Source: Candidatus Korarchaeum sp.
GTDB lineage: Archaea > Korarchaeota > Korarchaeia > Korarchaeales > Korarchaeaceae
Direction: 5' to 3'
Assembly: GCA_038888615.1 (NCBI GenBank)
Contig: JAWAID010000002.1
Location: 501,555 to 565,554, forward strand
Length of the DNA stretch: 64,000 nucleotides
In this document: in pieces, positions 17,425-26,293 of the stretch
How positions within the stretch are numbered: position 1 is the stretch's first letter
How the letters are laid out: each line of letters begins with the position of its first letter
Notes under the pieces: generated by a model
The model's database searches: none
The model's input: the letters and a program-made list of their open reading frames with translations, nothing else
Told to the model about the DNA's origin: nothing
Position numbers and translations under genes: made by a program

Positions 17425-17778
17425 TAGGTCTAAGTATAGAAATACGGAGGTATGGGATAGTTTCTTAAATGAGATGAGGGATAGTTTTTAAATGAGATGA
17501 GTGGTAAGAGGGTGGGTACAGGTGACTCAACCCTACCTCCGGATGTGGGATGGGTAATGCCCCGAAAGGAGCTATGCGGGTTGGGGATAGGCAGCTAAAT
17601 GCTGCCGTGCCTTCGGATGGAGGGTCTTTCTCCAAGCCTAAAGCTCTTCAGAGCTGATGAGGGCTCGGAGCGGGTTCGACCTGACGGGGGCCGATGATCG
17701 GGAGGCTGATGAGCCCCAAGGGCTAAGTATGGTTACTCATCCATACTTAGCTCAGAACCCTTCCCAATGGGTTACTTA
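17425..17778 (+). mobile_element. IS200/IS605-type TnpB remnant (deletion derivative) inside the MFS gene
   Basis: About 350 bp split the MFS pseudogene between codons that read ...SSKI and YDAIKLEP... in related transporters. Within it, CCTACCTCCGGATGTGGGATG to about 17620 matches the C-terminal zinc ribbon and the CGLRIDRQLNA-like segment of TnpB, with broken frames. The 3' end carries a perfect hairpin (17722-17751) followed by AGCTCAGAACCCT. The same order, with the same end sequence, occurs on the minus strand at 42640-42900. Most of TnpB is missing and no TnpA is present. Confidence 0.65.
17722..17751 (+). repeat. right-end hairpin of the TnpB-type element
   Basis: GCTAAGTATGG and CCATACTTAGC form a perfect 11-bp stem with loop TTACTCAT. 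IS200/IS605 elements carry such subterminal hairpins as transposase recognition sites. Close relatives of this hairpin occur at 29524-29558 and 42652-42681. Confidence 0.7.
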
Positions 17779-18120
17779 TATGACGCGATAAAGTTAGAGC
17801 CTCTATATGGCGCCAATAGGAACGCTAATGAAACGCTATTATTGACTACGAGAATTGCAGCGCTAGCGTATGTAATGGCGGTTCTCTGGGGCGTCACAAT
17901 GGCGTCTCGGAGACGATCACGAGGGCGTCCATAGAGGATATAGCCGATAGAGATGGGCTGGCGGTAGCCTATGGCACCTTCGGAATGCCTTACGGAGTCT
18001 CATGGAGCATCGGGGGCTTCGTAATAACCCTCCTACTACAATTATCAGCACCAATAGCGAAGGCTACGCAACCCTAACACAAGCATCATCGTTCTCAGTG
18101 TTAGCAGTACTGAATAGGCA
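17779..18120 (+). pseudogene. MFS transporter remnant, 3' part
   Basis: Frames after the insertion read YDAIKLEPLYGAN, IAALAYVMAVLWGVTMAS, then in another frame IADRDGLAVAYGTFGMPYGV and SWSIGGFVITLLLQLSAP. These fit the last third of the same transporter as 16644-17424. Several frameshifts separate them. Confidence 0.55.
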
Positions 18121-18356
18121 AATTAGCTCCGAAAGCCCATCATTAGCCGTTGTTTTAAGGCCGCGTCCCCTCATTATGGGATCTAGGCATAGCATTCAAT
18201 TCACCAAAAATAAGAGTTTACTGTGAGCATCATGCTTAGGAAGGCTTCATCGACAGCATTCTTATAGAGCAATATATCGCTCACTTTAACGGTTTTCCCA
18301 AACTTCTCTCTAGTGCGCTTTAGAGCTTGCTCAGAGAAAAGGTTTTTGTCTCATTA

Positions 18357-19440
18357 TGACGGATTCGAGTGGAAAAGTCACTGTAACAGTAACCTATGGA
18401 AGCCACACGGTTGAGGTCGTAGCACCATACTACTCGAGCTCAGATACACGGTACGCGTTCACGCAGTGGAGCGACGGGTCAACCGCTAACCCGAGAACCA
18501 TAAGCATCTCCTCAGACACGACCCCAACAGCATACATGAGAAGGGAATACAGGCTTACGGTTAACATCAATCCATCCGGAGGCGGATCAATTTCTGCAAC
18601 CCATCCTCAAGCAGCTAGTTCTATCAGGAAGGAACGACTGTGACCTTAACGGCATCAGCGTCCTTCAGCTACGCCTTTGACGCCTGGACTGGAGACGCCT
18701 CAGGAACAAGCACATCAATATCCGTGACCACGAACTCGCCTAAGACAGTTACAGCAAACTTCTTCACATTCACAATAAGCATATCGCCGACAATCGGATC
18801 CGTGAATGCAGGTAGAAGCGTCACAGCTACGGTAACCGTCACCTATCCGGACGGGGTTAACTCTAAAATTATCAGCCCCTCCGCTCCAGGTTTACCCTCA
18901 GGGGCATCTGTAAGCCTCAGCCCTCAAGCGTTACAATAGGCCCAAGCTCACCCTCAGCCACATCGACAATGACTATAATGACTTCGTTCACGTTTGGCTT
19001 CGGTATCGACTTCAGCTACTACTCACCATCGGTATGTAGGGGCGCAAGCAAATGTATTACGGTATATGTTTACGACGGTTCTTCTGGCACGCCTACCGGA
19101 ACCTATGGCATAACTGTGTCTGGAAGCGGTGGAGGCCCGTCTAAGTCGTCCTCATATAGCCTCACGGTTAACAGCGCGAGCAGACCATCTGTTTCGTCGA
19201 GCGCCAGCGGCAGAAGCGGGCTGAGTTTCTCCTTCAGCCCGTCGAGTGGAACCCCTACTTCACAAGCACCTTAACGAGATCCGAATCCTCATCCGCATCT
19301 CTAGGTGCTCAAGCAGTCACAGTTCGGGTTCAGGCGGAGGAATATCTAGGTCGAACAGCCTAGTCGTCTATATAAGAGACTTCTCAAGTATCCGTGAGCC
19401 CCTCAAGCGGGGAAGCTAGTGTAGCAGCAAATTATCACAT
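18357..19440 (+). pseudogene. secreted repeat (InlB B-repeat-like / Ig-like) protein remnant
   Basis: Two open segments (18357-18643 and 18640-18939) encode tandem bacterial-type surface repeats: RLTVNINPSGGGSISATHP followed by TVTLTASASFSYAFDAWTGD and KTVTANFFTF, then an Ig-like FTISISPTIGSVNAGRS module. Later frames (to about 19440) keep serine-rich Ig-like residues but are frameshifted. There is no signal peptide or promoter. It is a degraded 3' part of a large cell-surface protein, related in style to the intact surface proteins at 31686 and 39963. Confidence 0.6.
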
Positions 19441-19626
19441 AATTTTCTGTTTATAACCCCCAACCATCATTAACTTGCTATTGCAAACTTCTTCAGTTTA
19501 TTAACAGACTCGAGGATCCCCCATAGAAGCGATAAGGTAAGCGGGAAAACTTTTAATGAAACCCATGGTGTCAACGGGCTCGAGGAAAACATATTAAGCG
19601 TGGATTTCAGATCACTAGGGTGAGCC

Positions 19627-20523
19627 ATGAGAGTCCTCCCCCTAAGCTCGGACTCGATGGGTGCTAGGAGCATGGCCACTTTCGTCGAGACCAAGGACCT
19701 GAGGATAACGATAGATCCCGGAGTAGCCCTAGGACCGAGTAGGTACGGCCTCCCTCCCCATCCCAAGGAGTGGGAGAGGATGGAGGAGCACTGGAGGGAG
19801 ATAGTCAGGTACGCTGATAAATCGGACCTCATAGTGATAACCCATTACCACTACGACCACCATAACCCCTGGGAGGGGCTCGAAGTATACGAGGGCAAGA
19901 GGGTCCTCATCAAGGACCCCAAGAACAGGATAAACTACAGCCAGAGGGGGAGGGCTCACTTCTTCCTCAAGCAGATAGAGGGCAAGGCTAGGGTCGAGGT
20001 GGCCGATGGGAGGAGGTTCGCTGAGGGGAGCACTAGGGTGGAGTTCTCCGGACCCGTCTTCCACGGTACCAGTAGCAAGCTAGGCTACGTGATCGAGCTG
20101 CTGATCGAGGAGGGGGAGGAGAGCTTCCTCTTCACCAGCGACGTAGAGGGCCCCTCCCTGGAGGACCAAGTTAGGTTCTTGCTCGATAAGAGGCCCAAGG
20201 TCGCGATGGTAGACGGTCCTATGACCTACATGCTAGGTTACAGGTACTCTAGGGCAAGCTTAGAGGCTTCCCTGAGGAACCTATCGGCCGTGCTCGATTC
20301 GGTCGAGACCCTGGTCTTGGACCACCACCTCCTGAGGGACCTGGGGTGGAGGGAGAAGCTTGAGGGCTTGTTGAGCAGGGGAAGGGAGTTGGGGAAGAGG
20401 GTGCTGACTTCTAACGAATTAGCTGGTAAACCTCTGGACATGCTCGAAGCTAGAAGGAAGGAGCTTTACGAGATCTACCCGGTCAGCAAGTCCGAGATGA
20501 GAGAGTGGGAGCTCGGAGACTGA
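19627..20523 (+). CDS. UPF0282-type metallo-beta-lactamase-fold hydrolase
   Basis: A 298-residue metallo-hydrolase. Metal-binding motifs include THYHYDHHNP near residue 75 and later FHGTSSKLGY, FTSDVEGPS and LDHHLLRD. The opening MRVLPLSSDSMGARSMATFV and the whole layout match the archaeal UPF0282 family. Substrate is unknown; relatives have phosphodiesterase- or nuclease-like folds. It is monocistronic and marks the return to host-like composition after the graveyard region. Confidence 0.85.
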   Translation: MRVLPLSSDSMGARSMATFVETKDLRITIDPGVALGPSRYGLPPHPKEWERMEEHWREIVRYADKSDLIVITHYHYDHHNPWEGLEVYEGKRVLIKDPKNRINYSQRGRAHFFLKQIEGKARVEVADGRRFAEGSTRVEFSGPVFHGTSSKLGYVIELLIEEGEESFLFTSDVEGPSLEDQVRFLLDKRPKVAMVDGPMTYMLGYRYSRASLEASLRNLSAVLDSVETLVLDHHLLRDLGWREKLEGLLSRGRELGKRVLTSNELAGKPLDMLEARRKELYEIYPVSKSEMREWELGD

Positions 20524-21092
20524 TCTTGTGACGTAACTGAGATCCCCTAGTCGAGCGCAGGAGGGGCTGATCAAGAAGGGAGCTCCTAGGTCAGCAGCAG
20601 TGGTGCTGCCCTAAAACCTCACCCCATCCGTAGGCATTAAATACTGAAGCTCATGGGCTCCTCGGGATCCGAGATAACACTAGCGGTGCGAGGGATCTCG
20701 ATACCATCGCCCTGAGCTCGGACTCTCGATGAAAGGGACTCCCTGCGAAAGCCCTCATCCACGCTCAAGAGCCTAGTCAACCTTCCGGGTCCCTATCGAT
20801 CTATCAGCCAGTATGGATCTTATCAGGAGCTCCTTCCTCGTGAACGACACGTTCAGGAGCCACTATCCATGAACACAGTGGATGAGGATATCAGACTTCA
20901 CCACGCATCACCCCAGCTATTCCCTCCTTTCCTAGTCCTGAATCCGTATCATCACTTCAGCTCTCGTCTCAACTACGTAGTCTAGCCTCTTCCCTAGCCT
21001 CCAAATCAGTCCTGGAAGCTCCTAGGATCATCAGGTGTCCCAGCTTTCCCACTTGCTGAAACCGTAACTGGGGAGTAAGCTTCTCGGGGATA
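20524..21092. other. gene-less stretch
   Basis: About 570 bp upstream of the MntA-HepT pair. Short minus-strand peptides (for example VSFTRKELLIRSILADRSIG near 20800-20860) look coding-like but are broken by stops, so an old gene remnant is possible. No clear family was recognised. Confidence 0.35.
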
Positions 21093-21115
21093 AATGTTTT
21101 ATCGTAACCCAGGTC

Positions 21116-21550
21116 ATGAGATCGATGGTCGATCTGAGCGGCCTTCGGATGATCTTCAGGGATCACAGTGAGATGCTCAGAGCCGCTTTCCTCTTCGGCT
21201 CTCAAGTGGAGGGGAAGGCCGGTCCTCTGAGCGATTACGACTTCGCTATCCTCCCTAGGGAGGGTTATGAGAGGGGCGAGGGTTGGCTTAAGCTGGTATC
21301 GGAGCTCCTCCCGATCTTGGCCGAGGAGTTGGGGGTGAGCGAGGGGAGGATAGACCTCGTAGCTCTGGTGGACCCCCTCCCGGATGAGCTCTGGTACAGA
21401 GCGATCCTGAGGGGCATCCCCCTGTACGTTGAGGAGGGGCTCCTAGCGGAACTCAGGCTCAGGGCCCTGAGGTTCCTCGACTTCAAGGTGATGGTTGAGA
21501 AACTCAAGCTGAAGGAAGTGACTTTGAGGAGCTTAAGGGTGAGGGGTTGA
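21116..21550 (+). CDS. MntA-type minimal nucleotidyltransferase (antitoxin)
   Basis: A 144-residue nucleotidyltransferase-fold protein with the motif FLFGSQVEGKAGPLSDYDFA (G-S-x-D-x-D) and a further acidic IDLVAL strand near residue 82. In MntA-HepT systems this enzyme adds AMP residues to the HEPN ribonuclease and so neutralises it. The catalytic GS and both aspartates are present, in contrast with the degenerate pair at 36 kb. The TATA-like TGTTTTATC lies about 18-22 bp before ATG 21116. It overlaps the next gene by four bases. Confidence 0.88.
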   Translation: MRSMVDLSGLRMIFRDHSEMLRAAFLFGSQVEGKAGPLSDYDFAILPREGYERGEGWLKLVSELLPILAEELGVSEGRIDLVALVDPLPDELWYRAILRGIPLYVEEGLLAELRLRALRFLDFKVMVEKLKLKEVTLRSLRVRG

Positions 21551-21948
21551 GGCTCTTCCGTTTTCTCGACTCGATAAGGTCTCACTTGAGGTTGATCGAG
21601 GGAGTAGACCTTGATGACGATATAAGTTACTACGCAACCCTCCACATACTTCAGGTAGCCTGCCAGTCCCTCATAGACATGGTAAGCCTTATAGCAGCCT
21701 CCCTTGGGCACCTCCCATCGACCTACTACGAGGCCGGTAAGTTCTTAGTTGAGGAGGGTGCGTTCAGTGAGGAGGACCTGAGGAGGTACAGGGGGATAGT
21801 CGGTTTCAGGAACATCGTGGTGCATGGCTACCTGAGAGTGGACAGGGAGCTTGTGAGGGGGATCGTGAGATCGGGCAAGTACAGGGATCTGGAGAGACTG
21901 GCCGAGAAGGCGTTGAGGTTCGCTGAGGATAGGGGAATAGATCCCTAG
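21547..21948 (+). CDS. HepT-type HEPN ribonuclease (toxin)
   Basis: A 133-residue all-helical DUF86/HepT protein. The HEPN RNase motif R-x4-H is seen as RNIVVHGY near residue 100. It would cut RNA (in known cases tRNA or mRNA) unless modified by the partner nucleotidyltransferase. Start TTG 21547 overlaps the antitoxin stop as TTGA, the usual order for this module. The pair is a toxin-antitoxin or possible phage-defence unit. Confidence 0.88.
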   Translation: MRLFRFLDSIRSHLRLIEGVDLDDDISYYATLHILQVACQSLIDMVSLIAASLGHLPSTYYEAGKFLVEEGAFSEEDLRRYRGIVGFRNIVVHGYLRVDRELVRGIVRSGKYRDLERLAEKALRFAEDRGIDP

Positions 21949-22316
21949 GCTCCTCTTAACGGCATAAGATCCTCAGAGAACCTAGAGCAGCGCATCTCTT
22001 CGTGCTAACGGTCTCATCACGCCAACATACCCCAAATCGATAGTGAGACTGCCTCCGTCCTCTTCTGTAGTCGATCTGGCTTCAAGAGAAGATCTATTGC
22101 CCCTTAGGGCTTTCCAGTGTGACATACGTGATCATGGAGTTTCCATTCTCCTCAAGAGGGGAGAGGCTTTCCCAATGACCGAAAAGAGCGCCTCCATGAA
22201 AAGCTTCCGGACCTAATGTTCGAGAGATGTTCCGGAGTCTAGGCGACTCCTGCATAAGTCTAGCGTATACTCTTTCCCAATGGATCCAGCTCCCACGCTT
22301 CATGGAACAGCACTGA
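21949..22316. other. gene-less stretch
   Basis: About 370 bp between HepT and the LEA14-like gene. Nothing beyond the promoter of the next gene was recognised. Confidence 0.4.
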
Positions 22317-22324
22317 TTATAAAA
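22317..22324 (+). promoter_or_regulatory. TATA box of the LEA14-like gene
   Basis: TTATAAAA lies 25 bp before ATG 22345, giving a leaderless transcript. Confidence 0.6.
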
Positions 22325-22344
22325 TATGCTCCCCGTCAACTGTA

Positions 22345-22800
22345 ATGCCCACCAGGACCTCAGCTCTGTTAATACTCCTGTTGGCTCTGATACTAGGGGC
22401 TTACTACGTCAACGACGTGATCTCCTCAGCTAGGAGGATAGAGGTAAGGCTAGCGGGAGCCGAGCTCAGGGGAGCTAGTCTCGAGAAAGCCACAATAGAC
22501 TTCATGCTCAACGTTACCAACCCAACGGGCTACGGATATGAGGCTGAGCTCGTTAAGTACGATATCTACCTGCAGGACATCAGGATAGGGAACGGCAGCA
22601 TAGAGGGGGTTAAGCTACCGCCCAAGTCCTCCGTTATGGAGCACGCTATAACCGAGATCCGTTACTCGGAGCTCAGTGGTGCCCTGTTATCAGCCCTAAT
22701 GAGCGGGAGGTTCGAGGTCAACGTGACAGGTTACGTCAGGGTTAAAGCCCTCATCTTTTCAGTGGACCTGAGGTTCTCGGAGGTGAGGAGCTTCCCATGA
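22345..22800 (+). CDS. LEA14-like (water-stress / LEA_2 domain) membrane-anchored protein
   Basis: A 151-residue protein. Residues about 7-24 form one membrane anchor (ALLILLLALILGAYYVNDVI). The rest is an LEA_2-type beta-sandwich: RRIEVRLAGAELRGASLEKA, TIDFMLNVTNPTGYGYEAEL and a final VNVTGYVRVKALIFSVDLRF. The N-P-x-G-Y/F segment is characteristic. The domain is expected outside the membrane. LEA14-like proteins are linked to desiccation stress in plants, but in archaea the role is unknown. Confidence 0.8.
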   Translation: MPTRTSALLILLLALILGAYYVNDVISSARRIEVRLAGAELRGASLEKATIDFMLNVTNPTGYGYEAELVKYDIYLQDIRIGNGSIEGVKLPPKSSVMEHAITEIRYSELSGALLSALMSGRFEVNVTGYVRVKALIFSVDLRFSEVRSFP

Positions 22801-23338
22801 TCCCATTACACTAGTTTCGCTATTCTAATCCTAAGATCGGCGCCTTTCAGCGTACCCACTACCTCCTTGAATCTCTCGATAGCTACCCCCGCATCCTCCT
22901 TCGTATTCTGCGTCGGTAAGGCCCACTGGTCCTTGCTGAGTTATGACATTTCCTATCCAACAAGTAAGGGATGACTAGTCCTTCATCGGAATTCGCGAGA
23001 ACAGCGTAACTGAGCCCGAGGGTCAGCCCCCGCATCAGTCCTCACGTTATCCCCTTGGGTTGGGGTGATCCCTCACCCTGAGGAAACGCCGTTATCCCCA
23101 GTGAGAGCATCTTAAGTATCCCGAGTTACCTGGGGATACTATAAGCTCCCCAGGTGAGGCAACACCTATCTAGCTAATGTAATTCCGATGAAGCGGTCCT
23201 TCCCCACCCTCCGTATACAGGTTCGCTTGCCCGCGTTCTTGGACCTCTCACCCTACGTTATGCCCAACACGGTTAACCTGACTCAAGTCAGAACAGTAAC
23301 GTTCTTCACCGGCTGAGGCGTAACGCCGGCCCACTAGG
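22801..23338. other. gene-less stretch with decayed minus-strand coding traces
   Basis: On the minus strand, codons ending at a stop at 22806-22808 read QNTKEDAGVAIERFKEVVGT and then LKGADLRIRIAKLV, which looks like the C-terminus of a lost gene. An adjacent frame (about 22930-23010) reads SYAVLANSDEGLVIPYLLDR. No intact gene remains and the family was not recognised. Two overlapping inverted repeats lie at 23115-23155. Confidence 0.4.
23115..23155. repeat. two overlapping, mutually exclusive inverted repeats
   Basis: AGTATCCC (23115-23122) pairs with GGGATACT (23133-23140). ACCTGGGG (23128-23135) pairs with CCCCAGGT (23148-23155). Both are perfect 8-bp stems, and they share bases, so only one can form at a time. 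The second loop holds a TATA-like ACTATAAG. Confidence 0.6.
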
Positions 23339-23345
23339 TTTTAAA
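23339..23345 (+). promoter_or_regulatory. TATA box of the methyltransferase gene
   Basis: TTTTAAA is centred 25 bp before GTG 23367 and supports that start and a leaderless mRNA. Confidence 0.55.
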
Positions 23346-23366
23346 GGATTAGGGGTAGGCTGATAG

Positions 23367-24065
23367 GTGGACCCCGTAGGAATCTTTGATGTATCCTTAG
23401 CGAGGTACATGCCTGAGGGGATCCCATATCCCCTCACGAGGGCCTACAGCTCGTTCGCGAGAAGCAGGATAATGAGGGACTTCTACAGGAAGGTAGCGGA
23501 GGAGGTAGCTTTCGAGTTAAGCTGTAGGAGGATACTGGACATCGGCACGGGCCCTGGGTACCTTCCGCTTGAGGTAGCGAAGCTCGTAGAGGGGGCTGAA
23601 GTAGTCGGAATCGATATATCCGGGGACATGATAAGGATCGCCAGGAGGAATGCTGAGAGGGAGATGCTATCTGAAAGGGTTGAGTTCCTCGTGATGGACG
23701 CTAACAACATGTCCTTCAGGAACTCCTCATTCGATCTAATCCTCAGCACGGGTTCGCTCCATCACTGGAAGAGGCCCCTCCAAGTCCTAAGCGAGATAAG
23801 GAGGGTGCTGAAGGAGGGAGGGCAGGCTTGGATATACGACCTGAGGAGAGATGCTCCGAGGGAGCTGATCGCAGCGAAACTGAGGGAGTACGGTTACGGA
23901 GGGGCGATGAGCTCAATCCTCTCCAGTTTAGTGAGGCTCCACTCCGGGATATCCCTTGGGGAGCTGATGAGCATCGTAGATGAGACGAGACTCCTATTCA
24001 GAGGGTACAGTATCGAGGAGGACTGGTGTTCCTTCCCGGTCCTGAAGCTTAAGCTCTTCCTCTAG
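23367..24065 (+). CDS. class I SAM-dependent methyltransferase
   Basis: A 232-residue methyltransferase of the UbiE/Methyltransf_11 type. Motif I is RILDIGTGPGYLPLEVAK near residue 58, the acidic end of strand 2 is VVGIDISGDMIRIARR, and motif IV-V runs through FDLILSTGSLHHW and EIRRVLKEGGQAWIYDL. It transfers a methyl group from S-adenosylmethionine to an unknown small molecule, lipid or quinone-like substrate. Start GTG follows a TATA box by 25 bp. It stands alone. Confidence 0.85.
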   Translation: MDPVGIFDVSLARYMPEGIPYPLTRAYSSFARSRIMRDFYRKVAEEVAFELSCRRILDIGTGPGYLPLEVAKLVEGAEVVGIDISGDMIRIARRNAEREMLSERVEFLVMDANNMSFRNSSFDLILSTGSLHHWKRPLQVLSEIRRVLKEGGQAWIYDLRRDAPRELIAAKLREYGYGGAMSSILSSLVRLHSGISLGELMSIVDETRLLFRGYSIEEDWCSFPVLKLKLFL

Positions 24066-24094
24066 CTCATGAGGGTCTTCGGGGTTAATGTGCA

Positions 24095-24111
24095 GGGTTC
24101 CTAAGGAACCC
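24095..24111. repeat. 17-bp perfect palindrome
   Basis: GGGTTCCT-A-AGGAACCC lies 30 bp after the methyltransferase stop. A single central base is too short for an RNA hairpin loop at full pairing, so a protein-binding site is more likely than a terminator. Confidence 0.5.
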
Positions 24112-24327
24112 CCGAGTGACGCTTAGAGCTCTGAGGTATGCATCGCTATCTTAGGAACCAGAGGGGTAGCTGAGTGAGGGACCTTAATGAGGGAAATGCC
24201 CTCCCGCTATTCCCCACTAATCTCACGACTGACTTATTCCGGACTGGGACCTTCAGGAGGCTCTTATCCGCAAATTTTCCCTCCTAATGAAATAAATTAA
24301 TTCAGCTCACCGCTAAGATGATACAGT

Positions 24328-25872
24328 ATGGACACTGTGTGCGGGTTCGATAGGGGTGAGCTGGAGAGGCGGCTTCGGGAAAATCTAGTTGAGGAGTGGG
24401 TCATCAGGGAGGTCCTCGAGAGGTACCCCGAGGACTATCGCTGCAGAAGACCTAGCTCTAACGAAGGCTTCTGCGTCTTTCACGCTGAGAAGAAACCCGA
24501 AAACTTTTGGGATCTGTTCCTGGAGGAATTGGAGATTATGGAGAGGAGGGAAGACGTGCTCGACTTCTCCGGGTTCATATTCCCGGAGGCAGCGTTCATG
24601 AAGGGAGCGAAGCCTCTGGTCCTGAGCAAGCCCGCGTGCTTCATCGGTGTGAGGTTCCAAGGTAAGGCTGACTTCAGGGGCGTGGAGTTTCAAGGAGCCG
24701 CTGACTTCAGGGGAACGAGGTTCCAAGAGGCGTGTTTCACTGGCGCGAAATTCAAAGAGGCGGATTTCAGAGGTGTGAGGCTTGAAGTAGCCGATTTCAT
24801 AGGTGCGGAGTTCCAGGAAGCGAACTTTGTTGGTGCGATGTTTCAAGTAGCTTACTTCGTGGATGCCGAATTCGGAGTAGCTGACTTCAGGAGCGCTGAG
24901 TTCAAAGAGATAGCTGACTTCAGGAGCGCCGAGTTCGGGTCAGCGAATTTCGCTGGTGCGAGATTTCAGGGAGTAGCTGACTTCAGGAGCGCTGAGTTCA
25001 AAGAGATAGCTGACTTCACGATCTCGGAGTTCGGAGTAGCTGACTTCAGGAGCGCTGAGTTCAAGGGAGCGGCTAACTTCGCCCGATGTACATTTAAGGA
25101 AGTTGCATTCCTCATGGGGACCGTCTTCGAGGATAGCGCGGTCTTCATCGCCCCAGATGGGGGATCGTCAGGACTAGTCATATTCGCTAACGCTCTATTC
25201 AACAAGCCTAAGTGCGTGCTAATACGCGGCTTTCCCCTGTCCAACCTCTCCTTCCTACTCACGGACCTCACCGACGTGAAACTGATCCCATCAAAATCGA
25301 TCAGGACTTCGCTGCTCGATGAGAGGCTGTTGGGTGAGAAAGAGCTTAATGAGGTTGAGAGAGGGGTTCGTAAGCTCCTGGAGGGATCGGGTCTCCTATC
25401 CACCGAGACCCTGATCCTCGAACTCAGAAGCGTGAGGAAGAACCTGGAGGCGAGTAAGTTGTACGGCGAGGCTGGGGAGCTTTACATAAAGGAAATGCGC
25501 CATAGGAGGAAGCTGATCAGGGAGAGAGGAGGTCTTAAGGACTTACCGGAGTACATCGCGAGCTGGTTTTACGGTCTACTGGGGTACGGTGAATCCATCC
25601 TGAGACCAGCGCTGGGAATGGTCTTAACTGTCATGTTATCTTCCCTCTATGTGGCGTTTAGGAGCACCCCGCCTCAGGAGATCCTTCAGAAGGCCTTGGG
25701 AAACATACCCATGATGACCTCAATCTTACTTCAGATGAGATCGCTCGAGGACTTCGCAGTAGATATCCCGATGCCCGAGCTGATCGTCGTGGAGATTCTC
25801 GTGAGAGCCCTCGCGTTGGTGCTCTTCGGGACGCTCTTCATAGCCCTGAGGAGGAGGCTCGAGAGGAGGTAG
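24328..25872 (+). CDS. pentapeptide-repeat membrane protein
   Basis: A 514-residue protein. Residues 1-95 are an acidic helical domain with three cysteines (Cys5, Cys38 and Cys48). Residues about 100-265 are phenylalanine-type pentapeptide repeats (ADFRGVEFQGAADFRGTRFQ, ADFRSAEFKEIADFRSAEFG), which fold as a square beta-helix. About 290-410 is charged and helical. The C-terminus has two or more membrane segments (LGMVLTVMLSSLYVAF and VVEILVRALALVLFGTLFIA). This resembles archaeal and bacterial ion-channel-like pentapeptide proteins, but function is unknown. A 49-bp exact DNA repeat within the coding region (24874 and 24970, period 96 bp) shows recent growth of the repeat array. Confidence 0.8.
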   Translation: MDTVCGFDRGELERRLRENLVEEWVIREVLERYPEDYRCRRPSSNEGFCVFHAEKKPENFWDLFLEELEIMERREDVLDFSGFIFPEAAFMKGAKPLVLSKPACFIGVRFQGKADFRGVEFQGAADFRGTRFQEACFTGAKFKEADFRGVRLEVADFIGAEFQEANFVGAMFQVAYFVDAEFGVADFRSAEFKEIADFRSAEFGSANFAGARFQGVADFRSAEFKEIADFTISEFGVADFRSAEFKGAANFARCTFKEVAFLMGTVFEDSAVFIAPDGGSSGLVIFANALFNKPKCVLIRGFPLSNLSFLLTDLTDVKLIPSKSIRTSLLDERLLGEKELNEVERGVRKLLEGSGLLSTETLILELRSVRKNLEASKLYGEAGELYIKEMRHRRKLIRERGGLKDLPEYIASWFYGLLGYGESILRPALGMVLTVMLSSLYVAFRSTPPQEILQKALGNIPMMTSILLQMRSLEDFAVDIPMPELIVVEILVRALALVLFGTLFIALRRRLERR

Positions 25873-25930
25873 TCGAACATTGTTCAGAAAACCTGAGGAT
25901 AGCTCATCAAAAGCTCAGAAAATCCTCAAG

Positions 25931-26293
25931 AGAGAGCAAAACGAGACCATATGCGCTTATTCTCTCGAAGTGCTTCAAATTTCCTGTAACGAGCTTAGCT
26001 CCATCCCGGTAGCAGTGGCTCCTACAATCAGGTCCCTGAACTCCACTCCGTATCCCTCGTCAGGTCAACATCGATCTCGATGGCCCTCTTGAGCACCCTT
26101 GCGTGAGGGGCACCACGGAGCACATCCTCTTCAGATAGCTCCTCATCTCCCCCAACTCCCCTGCATACTAAGCCGAAGAGGAACTCGAGAAGCTCATCAT
26201 GGAGGTGTAACAATCGAACGAAGACAACGCCCTTTCAAGGCCCCCCTTATTCCTATGAAGCTCTATCAGTGCATCAGTATCTAGCTCCACCAT
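25931..26293 (-). pseudogene. VapC-like PIN toxin, frameshifted
   Basis: ATG 26293 opens MVELDTDALIELHRNKGG with the first PIN acidic motif. The frame then shifts near 26210 (FEFLFGLVCRGVGG, then HARVLKRAIEIDVDLT) and again near 26055, before DLIVGATATGM. A last shift leads to KLVTGNLKHFERISAYGLV, the conserved PIN C-terminal motif. All catalytic motifs can be found, but at least three frameshifts make it inactive. Confidence 0.65.
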
